The position numbers and the translations under genes are program-made. Source: Istiophorus platypterus (lineage: Eukaryota; Chordata; Actinopteri; Istiophoriformes; Istiophoridae). From it: DNA of 64,000 nucleotides. Position 1 is the first letter of the stretch, and each line of letters starts with the position of its first letter. The stretch spans positions 9,437,891-9,501,890 of the forward strand of contig CM029131.1 of assembly GCA_016859345.1 (NCBI GenBank), written 5' to 3'. Under the pieces are notes generated by a model. It made no database searches. It worked only from the letters and a program-made list of their open reading frames with translations, and had not been told where the DNA came from. Positions 47,923-61,085 of this stretch are shown here, piece after piece.

Positions 47923-49789
47923 GTTATAAATGCTCACACAGTTCCTGCCTCTGCAAGTTCACCTCAGAGACAAGCTGTGAACTCTGCAGAAAAAAAAGGG
48001 TAGACAGCGTTTTGCACAGATGACAGCATGTTCTAGGAAGTTGTTGAGCTGTATATACACATATTCCACCACATGCGTGAGCAGGATCTGTCTTCGCCTA
48101 TACGTTGTTAAGATATTATCAGTACTCCCGAAACTGAAAAATCTGCCTCATTCATCAACTGCAGTTGACATGTGATTGCTAAGCTCTTGCCGGAGACTGT
48201 TACGTCTTCCCTGACTCCGAGGACACCTGCATTCATCCCAGAAAATGCCTCAGCCTAGTGCCTGTTGAACATTCCTTGCTCAAAGCCAGTTGGAGCCCTT
48301 GATGTGATGAATGAGTGGATAAAACTATGAGATATTCTGGACTTTCAGTGGAAAAAAAAAAAAGGCATGTCTTGTTTATGATCTGCTGGTACTGGAACGT
48401 ACACATCACATCTATAATGTGGGTTTTTTTGGGTTTTTTTTTGGTTGGTTGGGTTTTTTGTGAAGCTCTGCGTCAAACATTTCCTTTTATGGGAAGGAAA
48501 GCTATCCCTCAGGCCGACTACTGTACAGTATATGACGTTTGGATATTTGCTAGCTGTTCCCTTTGAAGCTCCCGCTGGCGAGCCCCCATGTCGAGGCCGG
48601 GACTCGCACAACTATGACACATTCGGCGACACCCTCTAAAACACACACATGACATGCAGCCACCTCTCAACGGTCCCTCAAAACACATTCTGCCCCATCT
48701 CCACATACGTCACCACATCGCTGGGCTTCATTTCCTCGAAAATCAAGAGCAAATGGGTCTTAGCTCAAGAGTTCTCAGCACTTCGCTTGGGGAGACTTTA
48801 TGAGAATGTCTTCTTGTTTGGTTCACAAAGTTACAACCGAATGGTGACTCTACGGAGGAATTAAATCCAGACAGCGAAGGGCAATACAGAAGGAAATGAA
48901 GACAGAACAGACACCGCAGAACAAAGATTAATGTGATGTTTGTTGAGTTTTAAGTGTCAATATAAGAGAGGATGGATTATTTTGAGCAGCAGACAGAGTT
49001 GGAGAGAAACAAACACATTTATTCTAAAATTTGAGCCCAGTTTTGAATAGACTACTTCTATTTTATGCTATTTCACTAATTCTCAGAAGGTATTGTCGTG
49101 TTTTTTCTACATTATTACATTTATTTATCAGCAGAATTTTGATCTTAATCGTTGTAGGGTATGCTCTACAGTAGTCATGGTAACTGAAGTTAGTAATAAT
49201 AACATTTATTCTTGCTAATAAATGGTAGCATTAGCTGTGTAACCGAGCCAAGCAAGCTAGATGTACCTACATTAGCTTTTCACGAAAAAATTCACACCCT
49301 CAGCTTAGTTGGAAATTGTAACAGTATCATCATGAATGTCTCTGATAAAATAATCAAGTTCAACATTACGAAAACATCAGACGGATGATGTCATAAACTT
49401 TTCTGACTCTTTAACCCTGGTCAGAGATCAGTGAGACAGCCGGACTGGTCTCCTCCCGTCGTCGCTCTGAGAACTGACTAACTTCACAGTCAGAACCTTG
49501 TAGAACTGGAATTACGTACTTCCTTTTATTAAATTATAGAGCCAATAATGTATTTTTTTAAAAAAAAAAAGCTTTAAGGGACACCATCATCCATTTTTGA
49601 CAAAATAAGTCAGATAGGATGGTATAGTTTCAAAAACTGACTTCACACATGAAATGATGTGTGTAATCAATTCACAAATAATGATTGTTTGAGACTGATT
49701 TAACTAAACCCAGCTGACTAAATAGAGAGGGTAAAGTTGGCCCCACCTTGTCCCACCACAACATTAAAATCCTACTCACACATCAAGGC

Positions 49790-49925
49790 GGCAGTAATAA
49801 AAATCCAGTACTAAAATTTGTAGTTACATAACGTGTACAGGGCCGATTCTGTTGCCCTAATAAATAACTTGTTTTTGATACTTTGAGCACATTTCACTGA
49901 CAGTTCTTCTACTTTAGTACATTTC
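49790..49925. repeat. Decayed fragment of the 'actttaagtacattt' teleost repeat
   Basis: 'tgttgccctaataaataact' then 'tgatactttgagcacatttc' and 'ttcttctactttagtacatt' parallels an element reading ccctgcataatgagtactttt ... gatactttaagtacatttgctgataatacttct. It is related to the family at 7940-8297. Confidence 0.5.
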
Positions 49926-52900
49926 AGTGGTTAGAGTTTGTCTCAGACATACAGCAGTTACACTACAAACTTATTTTACTGTGCTACGTTGGGGTTTCCT
50001 TTGCACCAATGCTCACTACTTTATGGCTTCTACTATACAGCACAGCGAGTGTCTGCTGCTGCCTCTCATTCGAAATGATCTATTAATCAGATACAGCCAG
50101 ATGACGCCGAGGGAGAACACCCTGAGGTCACACTGTGTCATAACAGGCAAACAAAAACACACACAAAAAAAAATACACTTTAGGTTATCTTGGGTCATTA
50201 ATTGACAAAACTAACAGGAGAGGTGGGTCCCTACCCTGAAGCATTTACTCTCCTGCTTCACACACCACCTTTGTTTGTGTATCTAGATGCTCTTCACTAT
50301 CACTCCTACGTTGTAGGAAAAACTGAGTGGCTACTGACCTAATTCGAGCTGGTCAGCCAACACCCCCTTCTCTACTCTGCCCAGATAAAGAACACATTGC
50401 TCTACAGTCTCCTCAACCTCAGGCTCATCTGTCTGAATCTACTGTAACAAGGTTTATGGGTGTGTAGACAAGGGAATTTAGCCTCCATTTCACTTAACCC
50501 TAAAAGCTGTTGAGCTGTAACAACTTTATCTGTAAACTGGGGCGCAGTGAACTTTTCTGTAGAGGGATTTGTTTGGATAACAATGTTTTGGGCTCAGATC
50601 AATTTTAAGAGTAAGGGATGATAATCTAATAAACCATCTGATATTCTGTATTCTACAGGGTTTCTATGTTATGCTTTGAGGTAAAAACAGACCATGCACT
50701 TTCTTATTTTGTCTTAACTAATGTGGAGGGAACTGACGAGGTGTTCGTGTTTTCTCAACACTGCCCTGCAAGGAATTACATCGAAGTGTCAACAGAAAAA
50801 AAAACTGCACGATCAGTGAAGCTAATCCTGCTTGATTTTTCTCGGATTGTGAAAAGAAACGAAGGCACCATTTTCTCAAAGATGAAAGAGATGAGCTCAT
50901 ACTGTAGGTTTGCGTTGAGGGCCTGTGTTCTGGCGAGGAGAAAAAAAGATCAGGCGGCGGATGTGGATAGCTGTGCCTTTGAGCAAAGCATTTCCTTCTG
51001 ACACAATGGAAAGCACTAGGTGTTAAGAGGCTGTTTATGTAATGTAAAGCAACTGCTCGTCACTGTTTTTTTAGTCAATACTGTTATCACATATCCAAAA
51101 CACAACGGTAATCTTTGAAACGAGAGAGAGACAAGGAGCATCGGCACATACAGGTGCACGGTCTCGTCCAAATGCTTTGACAACTGCTGCACTGCAGATG
51201 TGCAGGTCACCCTCAACAAGACAGAAGCCAGTAACATAAAGCAGACACCCCCTACATGAAAGTGTTCTTTTTATGTGTGTACTCTTACCCTCAAGTGTGT
51301 GTGTGTGCGTGTGCACACACACGCGACTGTCATAATATCGCTGCACTCCATCTTTAAACTGGGTGGTAATTAGGCCCAGAGAGTCGTCATTGCATGGCGT
51401 AATGTGATTACATCTCCCTGACAGAATGCAGCGATTAGATCTCACGAACCACAAGGACGGAAGACTCACTGATCTTACTTTTCCAACCTTTTTTAGACTT
51501 CTTATTAAAGGAGAAGTAGCAACCCTTAAATAGAAAATTACACGTTGTATGCTACTTCGGTAGTTCAGGTAATGAATTTGAGTGTGAGACTTCATCTAGT
51601 GCTGCTTAAAAATTGTGTGGCACAGCTTTTCATATGATACAGAATTTTCCATATTTTCTACTTCAGTCTTATTGTTGGTTTTGTAAAAAAAAATGGCGAA
51701 AAATACTCAAAGAAGCCTTTAAAATCACCTTTTTTGTTTGTGCGTGCAAAAGGCGCGGGAGGTTTCTTCCCAAATTAAGGATCTTTTTCTGCAATAAAAT
51801 TTTGAAAAAATGTATTTTTTTCTAATCAGTATCCATGCAAGATGTTTAATTTGAGATAGCATTTTTCCTTTGAAGGGGTAAAAGCCTAATCATGAATAAC
51901 TAGGGGTTTATATCTGAGTTTGGACAAGATTAACAGACTGAAGGGCGCCTATTCAAAAGGTCGTATTTCAAACAAGTTGGTAGAAAACTATCAGTATGAG
52001 TCTGAAAAAATATGAAATGTAGACTTTTGAGTAAAGCAGCAGTCTATTAGAGCAGCCTGACAACTTATCTGTAACTCCCAATGTCTGACAGGGTAAAAAG
52101 AAAAAAACAAAAAGAGCAGGAACAACTGAACGGACAAGTGAATAGGGCTTGACGAATGATTATGGTGACTGGGAATCTGCAGGAGTGATGTACGAGCTAA
52201 TCTTGTATTTGTGAAAGGAAATAGCACCAAGGGTGGAGGGCCGGGGTCAAGCGGGAAAAATGTGGCTAATGTAGAGTTAGCATGACATTTCTACGCTTGC
52301 TGTGAACTGTGCGCGGCCCCTGCCAGCGCCGGAGACAGCGGAGGACAGCGAGACTCAGATTGCTCCGAGGCAACGGGGAATGACATGTGAACTCGACATC
52401 GTAGAGGATACACGCACTCGCCGGCGAAGGGCTAATCTCTCTGATTTCCCTTCCTCTCGCATTTTGTTGTAGCAGACACCCTCTTGAGTTACGGCCTGGC
52501 AAAACATGGCAAGCGGGAAGCCATTTTTTGCTCCCGTCCTGTCAGGCTGGAAGGAAGTGACAGCGAGAAACTCGGCACATTACGTCCGCGTAGCTGGCAG
52601 CTGCCGTGCCTGAACAATGAGCCTGGGCCTGTGCTTGGGGCCAAGTCAGTGTCGAGATAGTGACTGAAATATGGAGGGAGGAAAGTGCCCGCCTAGATCT
52701 GCCAACTCAAATGTCTCATTTTGCTGGATGGGCTATCAGAACATGCCCATGACGGATTGTGCAAACCGGGAATGTAAATCAATGTGGCTCCTGGCCCCCA
52801 ACACACACATTTTCATTTTTAACATAGACAAGATTACTGCTGTACTTTAGTGAGTTATTAACACAATGGAAATACCATAAGGTACAGTATACAGAAATTT

Positions 52901-53109
52901 TTAAGAGTTTATTATGCCAACATTATAACTTCTCCACTGAAGCATCTATAACCGGTGCAAAAACAGTTAATGAATGTTAGAAAACATATCTATATTATAG
53001 CTACAATCATATTTAGTCGTATACAGTATGATTACACACATAAAGCATTTGACTGTTTTATAGCACACTTTATAAATCATTCCCGGGAAAGTTTAAAAAT
53101 TGTTTATAC

Positions 53110-53220
53110 ATCTCTTAAAAAAAAGGACTAACTCAGGCTCCACTAACTAAGTTTCATCCGGGGCTTTCAGCCACGTTGTATGGCCTTCATCAGCAGTTGG
53201 AGCTCTGTTAGTTGTCACGG
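53110..53220. repeat. Possible dispersed repeat relic
   Basis: In reverse the segment reads 'ctgatgaaggccatacaac' then 'gtggctgaaagcc', close to a repeated fish motif (tgatgaaggccatacggccgaaa). Limits unknown. Confidence 0.3.
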
Positions 53221-54040
53221 AGAGTAAAAAAGCATTTATAAGCAAATAAGTACTTGAATAGTAACTAACAAATGCATACTTCATAACTGTGTCAATCATT
53301 TCTTTAATGTTTTTTACACCAGTTACAAATGCTCCAAGTGAGCAGTAACAAATACATTAATAAACACTCAAATGTTCTTATCTTGCTGTGTTTTATGAAT
53401 AATTATCAATGCTAATATACTGCTAATAAATGCTAAGGGGTATTTTGTTATTGGAATGGGACACTATTATTTTGGCCAATAACTGGCCATTGCTACCACA
53501 TAATACCACACGACAACGCTGCCTTAATCACTACATTAGATATATAGTAGATGTAAAAAACTAAAAAACTGAAAGATAAGAAGATACTGAAAGAAAAATA
53601 ATAAGTAATAATAATTGCCAGAGCCACAGCAGATGAGTCTACTGAGGATGTTGATTTCGACACATTTCATGATCTCATATCCTGCTCCAGCCTGTGGGAG
53701 GAAGAGCCAGTTTAGCCAGGCCTTGGGCAACAAAACCGCTCCTGCGGGACCGCACTTGGCACTCTAGGTTATCTCTTGCTCTCTTTTTTTCTTTTTTCCC
53801 ACCACATTACAGTGTGAAAATGTTTGCCTCCCGCTCATTTGGAGAAATTCACATCTCAGCACTTGTCACTCGTCTCAACCAAGGACGCTTCCTGTGTGCG
53901 CAAATCAGCAAGTAATAGCGTCCTGTCGGGCGGTAGCAGGGTTAGAGATCTGTGCCAATGTTGTTGCTTTCACTTTCCTGTCTTGTCGCTTTTCACCGCA
54001 TCTTAAGCTCTTCTGATCGCACCCCAGGCATAGACGGCAC

Positions 54041-54081
54041 AAAAAACTAGATGCACCACAACAAACTAGATGCACCACAAA
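54041..54081. repeat. Short tandem duplication
   Basis: Two near-identical ~19-base units of 'aaactagatgcaccacaa' lie head to tail. Confidence 0.75.
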
Positions 54082-57000
54082 ATCACATGATCACTGAAAA
54101 GTCTATTTCAGGCAGGGGACGTTAGGAATGGCACGCAGGGGGCTGGCTGATAATTGATTATGTTTTTGCTTTTAATAAATCTGTGTTTTGATGAAAAGAA
54201 TTCCAGCGAGAACACAAAGTAGGGTTTTTCCCCACAGTGTAAAAATAGTCCTTATATATTGTGAGCGTAAGGCTTTAAGGCAGAGTATAATCAGAAAAAC
54301 CATGAGCTGTGTGTAAAAAAAAGGAAAAGGTTCTACTTTTTATTCAGGGTTTTCTTGTAGAAGTAGCTGAAAACTTCCTACAGAAGAAACTGCAGATCTA
54401 ACATGGGATAAATATTTTTTCATACATCAAAACCAATCCCCTCTCTTGAGTCACTGTGTTTGCAGCCACTGTTGGGATTTCCATGGAATTCGTGTAAAAT
54501 CAAAAACAGCTCTTGTAACTTCCTCTTAGTGTTAGGAAGCAACTAATTCGGAGCTGGTAGCTGTTAATCGTGGATGTTTATAGGGAGCAGGGTTCAATTT
54601 ACTTTTCCTTGACGAAAGTTTGTCCGACAGAGCCCGAAAAAACAGAGCTCATGTTTTTGGTTACTTTTTACTCATGAATCCGGCTCTTTATTTGTGGCCG
54701 AGGGAGCTGGATTTCCTTGTTTTTCAGAGGTTTTAAAATCTTGAGCCTTTACCCCCTCGAAGGAATTTTTTTAAAGATGTCAGGTTCCCTACATTGTAAA
54801 TCTCTGTATAAGAAAGTGAGAAGTGAGTTTGTGGTTATTGTGGGAAGAGAAGAATCTCAAGGCTGTACGCTCAGTCTCGAGGAGGGCCTGTTGAGAGTGA
54901 GGTGGTCGGGTGTCAAGCTGTGATATGGAAACCTACATTTAAAACTTTGGGGATTGACTCTTTGGCGGGGAACGCTGCGGAGCTGTCAGAGGGACCACCC
55001 CGTCCAAGAGCATCCCGGGCTTTGACAGGACTCTCGTGAAACCGAGAAATAAGAGCCACGGTTGAGTTTTAAATTCCCTCCTCGCAGATCTGATGCAAGG
55101 TGCCGGGGAGATGATTGATAAGAATGTTTCCCCGCAGGGTTGTAAGACCGGATCATAGCTGGCATTGGTCTGGCTCGGGGATGAGATATGAGAGTAAACA
55201 TTATCTTTTCCGACACACCTTTTCCCCACAATAATAATTATTGTTTTCATGACTATTTCAAAGAATTTAATAAAACTTAATTATCGTGCATCTGTGAGTA
55301 ATGTGCAGAGAAATAGCGTTTTATATAAGAATGTGGAAGCAATGTTCAATGGTTTCGTGTTTTACAAGCCCTCCAAGCCTCTGCAAAAACACTCTAGAAA
55401 TGTAATTTAACTCTCAATAAGATGCATGACTTAACAGAAAACAAAATTCTGTCTTTTTATGGCAGGAGACGAGACCAAGTGCCAAGCTAATTAATGCCCC
55501 AGTACATCAAGCCCGGTGGCTCCTATGGTTAATAATTTATATTTATTGAGCACAAAATGTGTAGTGGAATACACCATCCGCAGCTGCAGTGTCATAACAG
55601 CAAAACAAACAACATCCACCTTCCTCCACCCAGAGCTCTGAACCACAATCTTCCTAGAAGTCATTTCCAGAGTGAAACTGCCTTTTGATGCGAGCCCAAA
55701 ACCTCAATTACACTGTATTTGTCCAAGATTAAATTATGCAGTCCATTTAGTTTTACTCAAAGATCTCCTATCCTGTCGTTGCGATGACCTGGTGCGGAGC
55801 CGGTGAGCCATAAATGGCTGGCACTCGGTTTGATACTCTTGTAGCACTGAACGATAAAGACATCCGGGAGATAATATTTTGATGGGGCTGTGGCAGGATT
55901 TAAGATGTCCTGCGTGCTTCACCATAAAAGATTAGAGTGATGAAATCAGACTTTTGTCAAAGTCCAGGGACTGATATCTCAGGACAAATGTTTTTGGCCT
56001 TGAGACCGAGCAAATCCTCCTGGCAGCGACAGGAGGTGGTGAAGGGTGGGTGAGTGGGTGGGGAGTATGACTAAAGGGTGGAAAAATGGTTTTAAAGGGT
56101 CTATCCAGTTTCAGGAGCCTCTCAAGGCTTAGTGCAGTGGAAGGAAAAAGGAAGTATCCATGTCAGGCGAGGAGACAAGTAAGGTTGCAAACTAAAGCCA
56201 TACAAGACTCCTGCAAAGAGCTGAGCGGGACATTTGTTCTTGTTTCTTTGGTGAAGTCATCTGGATAAATACACAGCTCCTTTTTGGATTCCTCCAGAAA
56301 GACACTTGTATTTTTTTTATTACAAGGTCATGAGTATTGCAGTGTCTCTGTGCCAAAGAGGAGAATGTCAGTGAACCTTCTCTTGTCATATCAACTACAA
56401 TCTGTTTAAAAAGTGCCTAACAATTCAAGAAGGGCTCTTGTAAAGTTTAAGCATGCCAAGGGGGGGAGGTACGGGATCCGTGGTTTGGACAAAGAGCAAA
56501 CACAAGAGGGAATAAATGCTATGCTTGGATCTCTCTAATTTAATGTAAGTATAGCATGAGCTCATTCCTAAGGTGCACTCGTTTTTTTTTTGTTGTTTTT
56601 TTTCAAACAAAGAAAATTATGAGTTTACATTTCAAGAAGCCATATATTACAGCCAGTTTTTATGCTCAACCAAAAATAACATAAAAATCTGATTTAGTGA
56701 CTATTCTTGTGCTCCATTTGGGCCTTGGAGTTGCTTCAGGGCTACGCTGCGTCCAAATTTTAAATATTACATTTTAAATGGAAGCCTTTCTCTTGCTGGG
56801 AAGGGTAGAATTAAATGCATTTTAAGGGCTCGAACAAAAAAACACTGAGTCCCAGTTAAGCCCCAGCCACTCAGTCAGAGCTGCTGTGTGGCCGCCGGTT
56901 TGAAACTGCTGCTGCATTGACAATCCCTCAGGTGAATATGTAAAGTATGTGCTGCGGGTTGTTGCAAAAATGCATGGAGTTGATGCAAAATACAATTATG

Positions 57001-59007
57001 ATCCTTCCTTGAATAAAACGTTGCAAATAAATTAGAGTCATTTCGCATTTGCAAACCATTCAGGTGTGATTGGACAACTATGTTTCAAATGGAAAATCAA
57101 AATTGGGTGCATGTAGTGCTTTATTTGTTTTATGTGCTGTATCATCCAATAAAGATTGTAAGAGTGATATAAAAATCATCATCTGTAAACATTATGATGA
57201 TTGAAATATGCCATTGAAACTTAGTGTTTCAAAATGTAGATTAAAATAAAAAAAAAAAAAACAAGACAGAAGTATATGTAAAGATCCATTCAACTACGCC
57301 AACAGATGTTTTTACATTTTTTAAATATCTTGTAAAACCTCTCAAGACTCGGCACCCTGCCAGAGCTAATTGCACTAAAAGAAAAATAAAATCACCATCA
57401 ATCCTCATCATCACTGTAAAGCCAGCGGACAAAGCTAAACCTCATAACCCTCAGCACTAAAATGCCTCCCTGGAATCCCTCCAGATGTGAGCCATCTGTT
57501 GTGTTCAGTCACTGAGGTGAGACCGGTGGTGTCTATCCAGACGGTGACATCACCCTGAACAGAGACGAGGGGGGGGTTAAAGTCCAACATTCGGCCCTTT
57601 CATTAATAACGCCACTGATCCGAGCCCTTTCAGGCAGTCCCCTTGACATGCACTAAGGCATCCCACCAGTGCACTTCATCAACATTATAAGTGTTTTTCT
57701 GCCAAACCAGACCTGAAAACACCATGGCTGTACTGTACCACAGTATCCCTGACGTGCCCCCCCCTCCTTCTTTTTTTCCTCCACTTCCCCGAGAGGTTTC
57801 AGATTTTATGGACTGGCATGGCATAAAGTCATGGTTAAAACGGCTACAAATGTGTGAAAATCTGACCTGTTTAAACAAGGCCGCGGGATAAAAGCTGACC
57901 GGAAGAACATTTGGGAACGATATCCTTATTGGCTTCAGTACGAACATACTGGGATGGATGTTCTCCATTTGCCATGCTGCTCTGCCTACTAATTTATAGC
58001 ACCAACCTCTGAGATTTTCAAAACATTTCAAAGTTAATCACTTTAGCCGCAGTGTTGTTGAGTAGGAATTTGAGTCCTAAATTTGTGTGTATGTTCTTCT
58101 GAGACAGTACGAAAGTATTTGGGCCTATTCTTCAAAGCAGCGTAACCTTCAGGCCTCTGGACGGGCTCTTCCCATCATAACAGCCGACTTGTGTCTGAGA
58201 GCTGGCGTCACTAGGAGACTACGAGCGCTACTGACTGGAGCAGGTTATAGATCTGTAGCCTACAATTGTTGATGTTAGACTCCTTTTTTTTTTTCCCCTG
58301 TTTTTCAACATGCCCGCAGAGGTCTGGTTAGCAGTATAAAACATCTGGCCCTTTGTAACGTTCAACATTTGGAAGATCCCATTCTGCTGTTATGTTTGTG
58401 TTCACACTTGTAAAGCGGAAGCTAGCAAGCTAGGGCCATTGGCTGTGCTCACGCCACGTGGGACGGGCGATGGCGCTGGGAAAGATTCCTGTGGTACAAC
58501 TTTCTGAGAGACCGTGTCAGCAGATGACTCAGGATGGCAGCTGTCAGTCGTCTGATGAGAGATTCAACCTGTCTTTATCAATAAATGCAAGCAGGAGGAA
58601 ATAGAAAGCTGTGAATGTTAGCTACATTTTTTTTAAACTTCATACAAGGCAGCAGGCAAATGGTTTGCTAAAAAAAAACAATAAGTGCAATAAGTGCTGG
58701 ATGTGTGGGGGTTAAGAATCCTGTGCTTGTTCAATATAGCACGCTATCTATTAAAGCGTTTGATATATTGGAGCTATCAGGAAAATTTGACTTTCCTTGT
58801 CACAATTTCCACCTAATGACACAACTATACTGACTTAAATGGTTTTTACAAGTAGGGAAAGGTTAATTACTACAATCCCAATATGACTGGAATGAGGCAT
58901 AATATACTTTCTATATATACAAAGAGGAGGTTAGCCTAGCTTGCTAACGTTAGCATTGATTACCACTGGACCTTACTTATCTTCTATGCAACTTCAATTG
59001 CATATCA

Positions 59008-59036
59008 TGAGTTGTAAATCTTGAATTTACAACTCA
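59008..59036. repeat. Perfect 12-bp hairpin with 5-nt loop
   Basis: TGAGTTGTAAAT and ATTTACAACTCA flank the loop CTTGA without mismatch. Confidence 0.85.
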
Positions 59037-59629
59037 AGAAACCTGACAAAAACAGAAAGAAGCTATTAAGATTCCTCATTATCAGGAATGCAGTATTTTG
59101 AACCTCAAGCATCCATTGATTCTACACAGGCTGTTTGCATTAGTCAATTACCTAAATTAAACGTAACCCCCCTCAAGATAATCATTTTTTTGCAGCGACC
59201 AAATAGCAGATAGGAGACAAAAGGATGATACAATGCCAAGAAAAGCATGTCTTGTAAAGTATAAAAATGTTGCAACAATAAATACAGATGTGGGGTTGAC
59301 ATACAATAATTAATGAGAGATCGTAGCAATGACGTGGAGGATAAGTGGTGTCAGTCTTCGTCTGCTTCTTCTCACTTTAACTGTCAAGTAATTGGAATAT
59401 ACAGAGCCTGAACAGGAAGTGAGCTGACAATAGAAAGAGCTAGTGTCCAGGATCCCAACAACGCCGCCCAGCTGGGGTCTCATCCCCTGTGAGCACTCGG
59501 GGGGGGGGGTCAAACAGACACCCACAGTCTCAGTCCATCACAGCTCTGTTTCGCTGAAGCACATTCAAGCGTCACACCCTACGTCCCGAATCACTATCAT
59601 TTACATTCCTCCCGAAACGCGATGAGGTG

Positions 59630-59815
59630 AGCGCCGAGTGGGAGTGATCCCGGGGCGGGCGAGCAAGCGAGCGAGCAGCTGGCCGGCTGTGATGGAAAGG
59701 GCGAGAGACCGGCGGGAAGATAGCGAGAGGGAGGATGAGAGAGAGGGGAGGTCAGGAAGGGGAAGGACGGGGACAGGGAGAGGAAGAAGAGAAAGGAAGG
59801 AGCAACACTTCTAAT
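59630..59815 (+). other. G/C-rich then polypurine tract
   Basis: A CpG-bearing segment (gcgagcaagcgagcgagc) leads into about 120 bases that are almost entirely A and G on the plus strand. Such tracts can adopt triplex (H-DNA) forms and often sit near promoters. No exon was identified. Confidence 0.5.
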
Positions 59816-61054
59816 AAATCGTGTAGAGGAAGTTGTTCCAAGAGCCAGGGGCTGCAGAAGCATCGCAACAATGGAAAGGTCACACTTAACATCAATTGCA
59901 CCGTTATGGTGCAATGAAGCTGGATGTTCCAACGCAGAGGATTTGTGCAACATTTGTCGAGAGTGATTCACTTGCACTGAAGCTCACACTGGTGGTCATT
60001 TTGCTGTGTGTCGGAAATCGTCACTTTTTTAAAAATCTCTTTGTCAATAAACCCTTGAGAAAAGGCGCCCTGGGCTACGCTCAGATCCACATTAGTCCTG
60101 AGTAAAAAGACACAAACCCATCAATCATTTAAACGAATCAGGTACAAATCAGGTAAATACAGTGAACCTGGCTCCAGAGTACTTTGTGACGAGTGGTATA
60201 TTTCTAGAGTTTATCTGCAGATCATTGTGAGGTAAAATATACAGACGGATAAAAAGATTATCATTACAATAACTTTTCAAACCAGTAAAACCTTTCCCCA
60301 TAACATCATACACTAGTGTTTAGGCATCTGACGAGCCTTCAAAATCAGGGATCTCTTCCTGAAATTTAATCAGCTGTATCACTGATACCTGAGGTAACGC
60401 TTCCCGACCAGAGAAGCCCCTGACACTTCTTTTAACGCAGTGTTTGTTCTGAATACTGACTTAATTTGTCATTACATTCTGACTTCTCTGCGATTTTTTT
60501 ACGGCACTAAGCTGAAACCCATTTTGTTCCCGATGAAGACGTATACGTTTAAAAAACATTGTGTCCTGAAAGTAGGCTCTCTTTTTTTTTTTGGCGGGGG
60601 GGGCAACTGAGTATTTATGGCAGCAGGATGGCATTTAAATGAACTACTTAAAATAAATTACATAAAAAAATACACTAAATAAAATGTATTGAAGTTCAAA
60701 GTGAGGAAACAAGTCAACCAGTGCAACAGTTTGGCTCATTGAGGTGTTTTTCAGTTTTTGGCAACAGTTGCATTCTTTTGTATAGAGGAGTAAGATATAT
60801 TAGGCTCCCTATGTATCCGGCAAATGTTTAACCACAGTATGTCTTTATTTGCTGTGGTGTGATTACATTCCCCCAGAAAACGTAACAGATCACCCGTCAT
60901 CTCTTCTAATCATGTTAATCCCCTCACATGTGAGACGTTACTTCTGAAAAATGATGTGTCACCGGAGGTCCTGCAGGGCCGAACTGAGCCAAAGCGTTAC
61001 GAGAGGGTTCTGATAAATGACAGATGAGGACATCTGGCTCTGTCGGGGTTTGTC

Positions 61055-61085
61055 ATCTGCAGAGAGAGTGAGAGAGAGAGAGACA
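61055..61085. repeat. (GA)n microsatellite
   Basis: Short gagagagagag tract with adjacent GACAGA units. Confidence 0.85.

Noticed and set aside
51071..51595. 174-codon minus-strand frame
   Set aside because: Contains a CA-repeat (Thr-His) run, no family resemblance, and mixed composition; probably chance.
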